Below, in pieces: positions 1-6,755 of a stretch of DNA of 9,712 nucleotides. Under the pieces are notes generated by a model that was given only the letters and a program-made list of their open reading frames with translations, searched no databases and was not told the origin of the DNA. The translations under genes were made by a program, and so were the position numbers. Every line of letters starts with the position of its first letter. Position 1 is the first letter of the stretch. Origin of the DNA: Verrucomicrobiia bacterium (GTDB lineage: Bacteria; Verrucomicrobiota; Verrucomicrobiia; Limisphaerales; JAUIHU01); contig JAUIHU010000129.1 of the NCBI GenBank assembly GCA_030432175.1, positions 1 to 9,712 on the forward strand, in the 5' to 3' direction.

Positions 1-36
1 CAACGCCTATTTTTTTGGTAACTCAAGGAAGACTTT

Positions 37-348
37 ATGAAAACTTTAACTACGCTACTTATAGCTGCAATTGTCAGTTGCACCGCATTAATTGCACACA
101 GCAAAGACAACGAAACACCAACCTCGCTAGAGCAAGCTCAGCTGCAAACACAACAAAGCAGTGTTAACGTTAACACTGCGGATGTTGATACACTAAGCAC
201 GCTTAAAGGTGTAGGTAAAAAGAAAGCCTTAGCGATCATTGAGTATCGTGATACTTATGGTGGTTTTTTGTCAAAAGACGACTTGCTTAACGTGCAAGGT
301 ATTGGCAAAAAGATTTTAACCGATAATGCCGCTCGAATAGTTTTATAG
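37..348 (+). CDS. ComEA-like secreted helix-hairpin-helix protein
   Basis: This 103-residue protein starts with a Sec-type signal peptide (lysine at residue 2, then a hydrophobic stretch to about residue 21). A polar linker follows, then a ComEA-type pair of helix-hairpin-helix motifs: VNVNTAD (about 43-49), the hairpin LKGVGKKKA (about 56-64), and a second hairpin VQGIGKK near residues 86-92. Family members bind double-stranded DNA in the periplasm without sequence specificity, and some serve in DNA uptake. Short single-domain forms like this are widespread in gammaproteobacteria, often with no proven competence role. AAGGA at 25-29 lies 7 bases before the ATG and supports this start. Base composition is clearly more AT-rich than from base 500 onward, so the gene probably comes from a different genome than the rest of the window. 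The family call is firm; a role in transformation is inference. Confidence 0.88.
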   Translation: MKTLTTLLIAAIVSCTALIAHSKDNETPTSLEQAQLQTQQSSVNVNTADVDTLSTLKGVGKKKALAIIEYRDTYGGFLSKDDLLNVQGIGKKILTDNAARIVL

Positions 349-365
349 TCAATCACGAAAAAAAT

Positions 366-412
366 AAAAGTCATTTTAACAATGTAGGTGCATTGCTATA
401 ATGGCTTTTTTT
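366..412 (+). terminator. Rho-independent terminator after the ComEA-like gene
   Basis: AAAAGTCATTTTA (366-378) pairs with TATAATGGCTTTT (397-409) with one G-T pair and one mismatch. An inner stem CAATG/CATTG (380-384/390-394) closes a 6-base loop. T7 (406-412) follows. It begins 18 bases after the stop codon at 348. The A-rich 5' side means it may also work on the opposite strand. Confidence 0.85.
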
Positions 413-429
413 ATTTGCGCCAAGAAATA

Positions 430-484
430 ATGAGTTATTTACCCTTAGAAGAATTTAAGCACGCTTGGATATTTCGCCATCAAA
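430..484 (+). pseudogene. Truncated 5' end of a gammaproteobacterial gene (possibly DUF2947-like)
   Basis: After the terminator, an ATG at 430 opens a frame whose first 18 residues, MSYLPLEEFKHAWIFRHQ, look like a real protein start, with codon use matching the ComEA-like gene. From about 484 the frame turns into unrelated residues because the other frame becomes the CotH protein. From memory, the start resembles the beginning of the small gammaproteobacterial DUF2947 family, but 18 residues are too few to be sure. I read it as the start of a gene cut off at the junction, not a working gene. Confidence 0.45.
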
Positions 485-3400
485 TTCTTCATTTTCTGAA
501 TCATACTTTGGTGGGGACAAGGACGATTACGATGTCATCAAGGTGGAGGCTGGTCCATACACGATTAATGCCACCGATGGGAACATGGACGCGTGGAGGC
601 GTTTATACGATCTGGCCATTCAAGGCCTGACTTCAAATGCAGCTTACTTTCAGGTTCAAGGTAAGAATCCGGATGGAACGCCTAATCCCGATTATGAAAA
701 CCTGGTCGAAGTGGAAAATCTGATTGATTACATGCTGATCATTTTTTACGGCGGAAACCTGGACGCTCCGATTTCGAATTTTCTTGGAAACACCCGACCA
801 AATAATTTTTACACTATACGCAATCGAGTGGGTGAAGATGGGTTCCGTTTTTTCGTTCATGATGCCGAACACACATTGTTGAATGTCGGCGAGAATCGGA
901 CGGGTCCTTACCCGGCTGGAAACCAGTTTCAACACTTCAATCCGCAGTATCTGTTTCAGCAAATGAGCGCCAATCTGGAGTTTCGCATGTTACTCGCGGA
1001 TCGCATTCACATGTACATGTTCAATGACGGGTTGATGACACCCAAGAATTTGCTGGATCGTTTCCAGGCCCGCGCTGCTGAAATTGAATCGGCTGTCGTG
1101 GCGGAATCTGCGCGTTGGGGGGATGCAAAAACATCTTCACCGCTCACTCGCAATGAAGACTGGAGACAAGCAATAAATTTTGTCACCGCCAGTTTTATTC
1201 CAAGGCGGACCGCTATTTTGATGAATCAATTGGAACAGAAAGGCTGGTACCCTTCCGTGGACGCGCCAAGCTTCAACCAGCATGGTGGCTCTGTAGATGA
1301 AGGTTTCTCACTTGCAATGACAGCGCCAAGCGGGACGATTTATTACACCACTGACGGGAGTGATCCGAGGGCCTTAGGGGGCGCAGTTTCTGGCTCTGCT
1401 CGTATTTATTCTTCTCCACTGGAATTGAATGAAAGCCAGACTGTGAGATCCAGAGTGCGCGCAGGAACAACCTGGAGCGCTCTGAACGCTGCGGATTTCG
1501 TTCTGCGCCAGGACTTTGGAATGGAGAGTCTGATTTTGTCAGAAATCATGTACCATCCATTGTCAGATGGAGATTTGGATGGGGATCAGTATGAGTTTCT
1601 GGAATTGAAAAATGTTTCTCAAAATACATTGGATCTCAGCGGCATGCATTGGGTGGACGGGATCGAATACACTTTTCCGAACGGATCCAGGCTTGAGCCG
1701 GGAGAGTTTTGGGTTTTAGTGCGGGACGCTGAATCTTTCCGGTCGAGATACCCTAATGTCACTGCCAATGGAGTCTACACCGGAGCCTTAAATAATGCAG
1801 GAGAAATTCTTCAATTGAATCATGCCACAGGTGAAACGTTGATGGTTTTCGAATATTCTGACGACACTCCCTGGCCAACCGGAGCGGATGGTCTTGGGTT
1901 TTCATTGGTTCCTGTTAATCCAGATGTTAATGGAGATCCAGGCGCTTCAGATTCATGGCGAACTAGTTCCAATTTGGGAGGATCTCCGGGATCTGATGAT
2001 CAGGGCACGGTAGATTTGGATCCGGTTTACATTAATGAAATCCTGGCCCATACCGATTTGCCCGATGTGGATGCAGTCGAATTGTGGAATCCGAACGATG
2101 AGCCGGTGAACATTTCCGGCTGGTATCTGACGGATGATCCTGGGCAGGCGAAAAAATTCAGAATTCCAGAAGGAACATCCATCCCTGCCAATGGTTACCT
2201 GGTCTTTACGGAAAGTGATTTCAACTCGGACGTAAACGCTGTGGATCCTTTCTCGCTCAGTTCGTTGGGGGATGAAATCTACATTTATTCGGCGACTTTG
2301 GAAGGCGCATTGACTGGCTTCCGACATGGTTTCAATTTTGGAGCGACTGCCACAGGAGTAAGTTCAGGACGTTATTTAAACAGTCTCGGCCAGGAACACC
2401 TGACGCCGCAAATGATACCAACATTGGGCTCGGAAAACTCAGGACCTCGTGTTGGTCCTGTGGTGATTAACGAGATTCAATATTCGCCAAGGCCTGGGGA
2501 TGAGGAATTTGTGGAATTGAAAAACATCACTGCTGTTCCAGTTCCATTATTTGATCCAGAAAATCCTGAAAATGTCTGGGATTTGAAAGGTATTGGATAT
2601 GAATTACCCGGAAATCTGACTTTGCCGCCCGGAGGCTTGGCAGTCTTGGTTGGCTCTGATCCAACACTGTTCCGCGCTAAATATCAGATTCCTCAATCCG
2701 TGCCAGTGCTGGGGCCATTCTCCGGATCACTGCAGGATGGAGGAGAACGTTTGACGTTGGTGCGTCCTGATAATCCCCAGGAACTCGACGACGGAAGCTT
2801 TGTAGTTCCGGAAATTACCGTGGATGAAGTTCGTTACGACAATGCTTTTCCGTGGCCGCTGGCTGCTTTTCAGCAGGGGCCCTCATTGGAAAGGATCCAA
2901 CCTGACGTGTACGGGGATGATCCCATCAGTTGGCGGGCAGCGTTTGAACAACCCTCTCCGGGAAGGAATAATGACGGGAATCGCGCTCCTATTGCTGAGG
3001 CTGGATCCAATCAAGATCTGGTAGCATCAGTTTTTCCGTTTGAAGTAAACCTGGCTGGTGAGGCGCAAGATGATGGGTTACCGGAAGATCCTGGAGTATT
3101 GTTGGTTCGGTGGAGTCAGATTTCCGGAAATGGCGTCGTGAGGTTTGAATCCCCAAACTCCGCGACTACTCAAGCATGGTTTCCTTCCACGGGCGAATAC
3201 ATTCTTCGTTTGGAAGCCGATGATGGAGAGTTGTCGATTTTTGATGAGGTTCGGATCTTTATTTCCAGACCTTCCGAAGAGCAGGTGATTTTAAGCGCTG
3301 GCTCTGAATGGAAATATCTGGACGATGGGTCTAATCAAGGAACCACTTGGCGAGCCCTCGATTTTGATGACTCGTCGTGGGAATCAGGACCAGCTCAATT

Positions 3401-4493
3401 GGGATACGGAGATGGTGATGAAGCTACTGTCGTTGGATTTGGGCCCAATTCCGGATCCAAGTTCGTTACCACTTATTTTCGAAGTAAACTGGAAATTGCT
3501 GACCCATCTTCGGTCGTTGGTTTGTCCCTAGGGCTCCAGCGCGATGATGGAGCTGTTGTCTACTTGAATGGAACTGAAGTTTTCCGCACCTCAATGCCCG
3601 AGGGTGAAATCGCCTTTGATACATTTGCTTCCGTGGTAGCTGGTGGCGCCGACGAATCGAATTTCTGGCAGACAGATGTTGATCCTGGTTTGTTAATTTC
3701 GGGCGACAATCAATTGGCGGTTGAAATTCACCAGGCTAACGGAAGTAGTTCTGACATCAGTTTTGATATGGAAATCTCAGGAGAGTTCAATCAATCGAAT
3801 CAGGCGCCTCAGTTAGAGCTTGGGGAAGCAATTCAATGGGATCTGGGTGATGGCCCACTTGAGATTTTACCAGATTATTCAGATGACGCACTGCCTGCCA
3901 ATCCAGGAGTGTTGGAGGCTGCCTGGGCTTTAGTTATTGGTCCTCCCGCGATTACTTTCAATCCCGACAACCGTCCCTGGACACAACTGGTTTTTCCAAC
4001 CGCTGGAACCTATGAGGTCAGGTTGACTTTGAATGATGGAGAGTTTGAGGTCTCTGATACATTAACTATTGAAGTGACGGGTGAAAGTTCTCCTTTTGAC
4101 GATTGGGTACAGCAAAACTTCACGCCACAAGAAAGACTCAACCCGGCGATATCCGGGCCGGATGCAGATCCGGATATGGATGGGGCAAGTAATCGTGAAG
4201 AATTCCTGGCCGGCACGGCTCCTAAAGATGAAACAAGTGTCTTGAAGTTGAACTTCGAACTCGAGTCTGCGACAGGTAGTTCTGGCACATGGATACTGCG
4301 GTTTGTAATTCCTGCAAACCGCGATTATGTCCTGGAAAGATCGCCCGGAGTCGATGATCAGGGCAACTGGCATTGGTCCACGATTGAATCATTCCTGAGT
4401 GCAGACTCTGAACGCAATTTGGTTCGGCCTTTGGATCCGAATACGCCTGCCGGCCAACACTATTATCGGCTTCGGTGGTCAAGTCCATTGTAA
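465..4493 (+). CDS. 5'-truncated CotH / lamin-tail-domain surface protein
   Basis: The frame opens only on a TTG at 465, next to the junction, and its first dozen residues look foreign; the next in-frame ATG is at residue 41. The true start and signal peptide are missing. Order of domains: C-terminal half of a CotH-like kinase fold (about 13-265, with FFVHDAEHTL where CotH proteins carry a metal-binding aspartate); chitobiase C-terminal-like (FN3-associated) domain (270-350, YYTTDGSDP); three lamin-tail-like domains (about 352-510, 518-660, 664-835, with LSEIMYHP, INEILAH and INEIQYSP); PKD/REJ-like domain (838-935); galactose-binding-like beta sandwich (938-1108, LGYGDGDEATV and RDDGAVVYLNG); second PKD-like domain (1112-1205); thrombospondin-3-like calcium site (DADPDMDG, about 1232); and a C-terminal beta domain ending in YYRLRW. 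This layout is typical of exported Verrucomicrobiota proteins. Substrate and role are unknown; surface attachment or polymer binding is inference. Confidence 0.8.
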   Translation: MDISPSNSSFSESYFGGDKDDYDVIKVEAGPYTINATDGNMDAWRRLYDLAIQGLTSNAAYFQVQGKNPDGTPNPDYENLVEVENLIDYMLIIFYGGNLDAPISNFLGNTRPNNFYTIRNRVGEDGFRFFVHDAEHTLLNVGENRTGPYPAGNQFQHFNPQYLFQQMSANLEFRMLLADRIHMYMFNDGLMTPKNLLDRFQARAAEIESAVVAESARWGDAKTSSPLTRNEDWRQAINFVTASFIPRRTAILMNQLEQKGWYPSVDAPSFNQHGGSVDEGFSLAMTAPSGTIYYTTDGSDPRALGGAVSGSARIYSSPLELNESQTVRSRVRAGTTWSALNAADFVLRQDFGMESLILSEIMYHPLSDGDLDGDQYEFLELKNVSQNTLDLSGMHWVDGIEYTFPNGSRLEPGEFWVLVRDAESFRSRYPNVTANGVYTGALNNAGEILQLNHATGETLMVFEYSDDTPWPTGADGLGFSLVPVNPDVNGDPGASDSWRTSSNLGGSPGSDDQGTVDLDPVYINEILAHTDLPDVDAVELWNPNDEPVNISGWYLTDDPGQAKKFRIPEGTSIPANGYLVFTESDFNSDVNAVDPFSLSSLGDEIYIYSATLEGALTGFRHGFNFGATATGVSSGRYLNSLGQEHLTPQMIPTLGSENSGPRVGPVVINEIQYSPRPGDEEFVELKNITAVPVPLFDPENPENVWDLKGIGYELPGNLTLPPGGLAVLVGSDPTLFRAKYQIPQSVPVLGPFSGSLQDGGERLTLVRPDNPQELDDGSFVVPEITVDEVRYDNAFPWPLAAFQQGPSLERIQPDVYGDDPISWRAAFEQPSPGRNNDGNRAPIAEAGSNQDLVASVFPFEVNLAGEAQDDGLPEDPGVLLVRWSQISGNGVVRFESPNSATTQAWFPSTGEYILRLEADDGELSIFDEVRIFISRPSEEQVILSAGSEWKYLDDGSNQGTTWRALDFDDSSWESGPAQLGYGDGDEATVVGFGPNSGSKFVTTYFRSKLEIADPSSVVGLSLGLQRDDGAVVYLNGTEVFRTSMPEGEIAFDTFASVVAGGADESNFWQTDVDPGLLISGDNQLAVEIHQANGSSSDISFDMEISGEFNQSNQAPQLELGEAIQWDLGDGPLEILPDYSDDALPANPGVLEAAWALVIGPPAITFNPDNRPWTQLVFPTAGTYEVRLTLNDGEFEVSDTLTIEVTGESSPFDDWVQQNFTPQERLNPAISGPDADPDMDGASNREEFLAGTAPKDETSVLKLNFELESATGSSGTWILRFVIPANRDYVLERSPGVDDQGNWHWSTIESFLSADSERNLVRPLDPNTPAGQHYYRLRWSSPL
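484..495. other. Junction between two unlike genomes (probable chimera)
   Basis: Left of this point the coding sense is the truncated gene beginning at 430. To the right, coding sense in another frame is typical of a CotH domain (SYFGGDKDDYDVIK). Both genes are interrupted here, base composition shifts, and there is no insertion-sequence end, tRNA or inverted repeat to explain a natural breakpoint. The exact base cannot be set from sequence alone; the range is where the two readings hand over. Confidence 0.7.
1036..1044 (+). repeat. Isolated copy of the TGACACCCA 9-mer
   Basis: TGACACCCA followed by AGAA lies inside the CotH gene, encoding part of MTPK at residues 191-194. It is the only copy in this orientation; five more copies in the opposite orientation lie between 4833 and 6714. 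Confidence 0.4.
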
Positions 4494-4541
4494 TGCCCGG
4501 CGCCCAGGTTGACGGAAATCTGGACTCATTTCTCATCAAAT

Positions 4542-4604
4542 AACTCATTTTGAGAGGCCTGTCGGATCGAAATCAGTCCTGCCTCTCTGATGAGTTGTTT
4601 TTTT
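4542..4604 (+). terminator. Terminator of the CotH/lamin-tail gene, overlapping the cca 3' end
   Basis: Two paired blocks form an imperfect stem: AACTCAT (4542-4548) with ATGAGTT (4590-4596), and GAGAGGC (4552-4558) with GCCTCTC (4581-4587). The loop is 22 bases, and T7 follows on the + strand (4598-4604). It starts 49 bases after the stop at 4493. The right arm lies within the last codons of the convergent CCA gene, whose stop is at 4573-4575. On the minus strand no good T run follows, so it serves the + strand gene best. Confidence 0.6.
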
Positions 4605-4832
4605 CTGAGGCGATCAAACTGCTGGCTAATTCCAGAGCTTCTGCTGGAGAATGTATTTTGTCCAGAAGCTGTTGATCCCGAATTTGGTCAAGGATATGTC
4701 CCATTTTGGGGCCTGGCTGGACTCCTGACTTGAGTAGATCTCTGCCCTGAATTAATGGATCATTCCAATCTGGGCGATTCAGGAACTCATTTCGCACGTT
4801 TTTCCAGCGGTCCAGGCTGGATCTGGAATACG

Positions 4833-4895
4833 TGGGTGTCAAAGATTTCTGAGCTACGCTGATGCCCGGAGACCTAATATCTTTTTTGGGTGTCA
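4833..4895 (-). repeat. Two in-frame TGACACCCA copies inside cca
   Basis: On the minus strand TGACACCCA lies at 4895-4887 and again at 4841-4833, 54 bases apart. Both are read in the same frame and encode V-T-P (361-363) and L-T-P (379-381). The segment between and around them is not part of any CCA-enzyme motif I recognise, so a small inserted element is possible but unproven. Confidence 0.4.
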
Positions 4896-5820
4896 CGTTT
4901 TCTGTTCTGATGAAAACACGCCAGGCTAGATCGAAATGCTTTTCACACATCAATCGTCGAGCAGGCAGCAAATTGGCAGGATCGGTTTTGATAATTTTGT
5001 GCTGGAGTTGCATTGCCTCTAAAATTGGATCCATTTCACATCGGGGGAACGTGTAATATCTCAGTAGACATTCCAAATTAGATCTTGATTTCAAGCGTGC
5101 TTGGACTCGCGTATCCGAATTTGGCGCAAAATCGAGAGCTGGCCATCCTTCGGTTTCAAACAACCGGCAAAGTAATGTCCACACTTCCAATGATTCGGTC
5201 TCAGGCTCAATCTGTGCCATTGTTTGATGGACTGTGGCAGGGATGGGGAGAGACCATTCGGGAAAAAGAAATCCAAATAATCCAGATGATTCCAGTAACT
5301 TCAACGCTTCACTGAGCTGCGGAGGGGTAAAGATCCTGATTAACTCAGCGCGAATACGTTCCGGGCTGACTCGTTGAATTTTATCAGCCGCCGCCCGAAT
5401 GGCCTAAAACATCTCGGGATCAATTGTTAAATTAAATCGATGCGCAAATCGGATCGCTCGCAGCATCCGCAAGTGATCTTCTTCAAATCGGGTTGGCGCA
5501 TGCCCAATGGCTCTAATTTTGCGCTGTTTTAAATCATCCAAGCCCCCCACCCAATCCAATGGTTCGGCGCGGATTGGATCCAGGAAAATCCCGTTGATCG
5601 TGAAATCACGGCGTAGAGCGTCTTCCTTGGCTTCACAAAAACGAATCTGGTCCGGACGGCGCCCGTCCGTGTATCCACCATCTGATCGAAATGTGGCGAT
5701 TTCCGTCTGGATTCCCGAGTCCATCACCAGAATGACACCGAACTGCTTGCCGACGGGAATCGTATGCGGGAACAGATTTTCCACCTGATCAGGTGTAGCA
5801 TTGGTTGCAATGTCATAGTC

Positions 5821-5834
5821 TTTGGGTGTCAAAT
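5821..5834 (-). repeat. TTTGGGTGTCAAAT copy inside the catalytic motif of cca
   Basis: The 14 bases on the + strand are identical to 6633-6646 beside the insertion sequence. Here they encode N-L-T-P-K just before the DYD catalytic motif. Because T-P-K-D-Y-D is ordinary for the family, this copy is probably native coding sequence and not an insertion. Confidence 0.35.
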
Positions 5835-5976
5835 TTAAAAGTAAGTCCCGGACGCACCCTCCCACCCAGTAGGCTTCATAGCCGTGATCCCTGAGTCGCT
5901 GCAGATGCTTAAGTGCACAACGAGCTTCCAGGGAAGATTGAATAAGATGGTGAGTTGAAGGGAGCGAAATGGGCAT

Positions 5977-6193
5977 GTTGTTGGACGCTGCGAATTAAAC
6001 GATAAAATAACGATTCAAGAATTGGTGCAGAGAGTCGTGTCTTTTCTCAAACCGAATCAATAGTCCGGATAATCTTCACTTTTTTCGATTTTTATAGCAA
6101 ACGTACAATGCGATTATCTTGGACGTTGAATGCCAGGCGCTCACGCTCATTTTTTCACATTCAATCAGCCAAAAACAGCAGAATTGAAATCAT
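5977..6193. promoter_or_regulatory. Divergent intergenic region between cca and the lipoprotein gene
   Basis: This 217-base gap separates two divergently read genes and must carry both promoters. For the + strand, TACAAT at 6104-6109 is a fair -10 box, without a convincing -35 box. TTGAATG (near 6126) and CATTCAA (near 6158) form a 7-base inverted repeat with a ~25-base spacer holding GCGCTCACGC. I see no clear Shine-Dalgarno for either gene, no RNA gene and no riboswitch-like conserved core. Confidence 0.3.
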
Positions 6194-6604
6194 ATGCATA
6201 AAAATCGAATCCAAAATAATGCGATACTCGCTCAGCCCATTTTAGGGCTATCTCTGCTAATACTATGGGTTTCTCTGACTTGTCTTGGATGTCAGACTTC
6301 TTCTCTCGGGAATGTTTCCAGAACGTACACGATCCGAATTCTCGGTGAAACTGAAGTTGAGTTTCGAGGTGGGTGGAAGACTGAAGACTCCGAAGAAACT
6401 GTTGAAGGAACTACGCCGGCTGTGTTTGAAGTGCGTTCCCGGACCCTGGAAGCAACATTTGAGCGTGTTGGTTCTGGTGATGCAATATTGTTGCGAATCA
6501 CGGAGGGGAATCGTATTTGGGGAGAAACCATCGCAAGTCCGCCTAAATCAACCGTAAATGCAAAAATTCATGAAGACGGAGCGACTTGGTTCATTTCTTA
6601 CTGA
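6194..6604 (+). CDS. Small probable lipoprotein of unknown function
   Basis: This 136-residue protein has a polar start with two basic residues, a hydrophobic stretch (about 11-29), and then TCLGCQ, giving a likely lipidated cysteine at residue 33. The site is imperfect, since -3 is Cys in place of the usual Leu. The mature part is ~100 residues, rich in alternating hydrophobic and charged residues (RTYTIRILGETEVEF, VFEVRSRTLEATFERV), which points to a small beta-sandwich domain. No cysteines follow residue 33 and no catalytic motif is visible. I do not recognise the family. The ATG at 6194 is the only methionine and is chosen for that reason; there is no strong ribosome-binding site. The gene reads away from cca, and its stop lies 126 bases before the insertion sequence. 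Envelope location is inferred; function is unknown. Confidence 0.65.
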   Translation: MHKNRIQNNAILAQPILGLSLLILWVSLTCLGCQTSSLGNVSRTYTIRILGETEVEFRGGWKTEDSEETVEGTTPAVFEVRSRTLEATFERVGSGDAILLRITEGNRIWGETIASPPKSTVNAKIHEDGATWFISY

Positions 6605-6616
6605 ATTATGTATGAT

Positions 6617-6720
6617 TTTGGGGACGGAATAATTTGGGTGTCAAATAAATCAAAATAAATCTCAAATAAATCTGAAATCTGAATGTTTGGTGAGGGAGGA
6701 AAATTTGGGTGTCAAACTAA
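6617..6720 (+). repeat. Intergenic pair of TTTGGGTGTCAAA repeats (REP-like)
   Basis: AATTTGGGTGTCAAA occurs exactly at 6631-6645 and 6702-6716 in the same orientation. Each copy has a G-rich lead-in (GGGGACGGAAT at 6620-6630, GAGGGAGGAA at 6692-6701) and is followed by a TAATC/TAAATC tail, so the similar unit is about 30 bases. Dispersed units of this kind resemble REP-type elements mobilised by RAYT transposases, but no such transposase is in the window. Confidence 0.5.
6641..6679 (+). repeat. Short degenerate tandem repeat
   Basis: TCAAATAAA, TCAAAATAAA and TCTCAAATAAA, then a degenerate TCTGAAATC, follow one another between the two TTTGGGTGTCAAA copies. Units are 9-11 bases and AT-rich. 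The array is non-coding. Confidence 0.5.
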
Positions 6721-6721
6721 T

Positions 6722-6730
6722 CTCCATGAG
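6722..6730 (+). repeat. Left target-site duplication of the insertion sequence
   Basis: CTCCATGAG here is repeated exactly at 8156-8164, directly outside the two inverted-repeat ends. Because the outer bases of the element and of the target are partly complementary, a 7-base duplication (TCCATGA, element 6730-8156) is also possible. Confidence 0.85.
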
Positions 6731-6755
6731 GGGTGCGATTAAAGGAGGGTGGCGT
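6731..6755 (+). repeat. Left terminal inverted repeat
   Basis: GGGTGCGATTAAAGGAGGGT continuing into GGCGT. It matches the inward reading of the right end at 24 of 25 positions; the difference is C against T at the sixth base. The transposase stop codon (6757-6755) overlaps its inner edge. Confidence 0.92.

Larger units (their letters stand above)
4573..5976 (-). pseudogene. cca: CCA tRNA nucleotidyltransferase (class II poly(A) polymerase type) with an in-frame amber codon
   Basis: The frame is 467 codons with one TAG at codon 191 (5404-5406) and no shift, so both halves read as one protein. The family adds or repairs the 3' CCA of tRNAs using CTP and ATP. The N-terminal half has the nucleotidyltransferase head: GGCVRD (39-44), the catalytic pair D53 and D55 in PKDYDIAT, RRDFTING (122-129), DLKQRKIRAIG (148-158) and the RFEEDHLRMLRAIRFA helix (163-178). 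After the stop the neck resumes at once with AIRAAADK and VSPERIRAEL, then a helical body and tail to residue 467. The amber replaces what is probably Gln or Glu (MF*AIRAA). No good start follows it, so the 3' part would not yield a neck by reinitiation. It could be a fresh nonsense mutation, a base-call error, or readthrough. The gene is convergent with the CotH gene and divergent from the lipoprotein gene. Confidence 0.88.

Noticed and set aside
465..500. TTG at 465 as the genuine start of the large protein
   Set aside because: It lies in the gammaproteobacterial-looking segment, has no ribosome-binding site, no signal peptide follows, and the CotH domain would be half missing.
1953..2327. 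Minus-strand frame of 124 residues inside the large gene
   Set aside because: No recognisable motif or start signal; it lies opposite a clear lamin-tail domain and is a shadow of that coding strand. The same applies to the other overlapping frames in the window.
4573..5304. The 3' half of cca as a separate gene starting at TTG 5304
   Set aside because: The frame continues without a stop from 5403 to 5304 and carries the neck motif VSPERIRAEL, so the true unit is one gene with an amber codon.
5821..5834. Mobile repeat inserted in the catalytic motif of cca
   Set aside because: The encoded T-P-K-D-Y-D is the ordinary family sequence, so this copy is better explained by coding constraint; kept only as part of the 9-mer count.
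6641..6679. AT-rich short repeats as a CRISPR array or replication origin
   Set aside because: Units are 9-11 bases without spacers, and there are no DnaA boxes, cas genes or iteron spacing.
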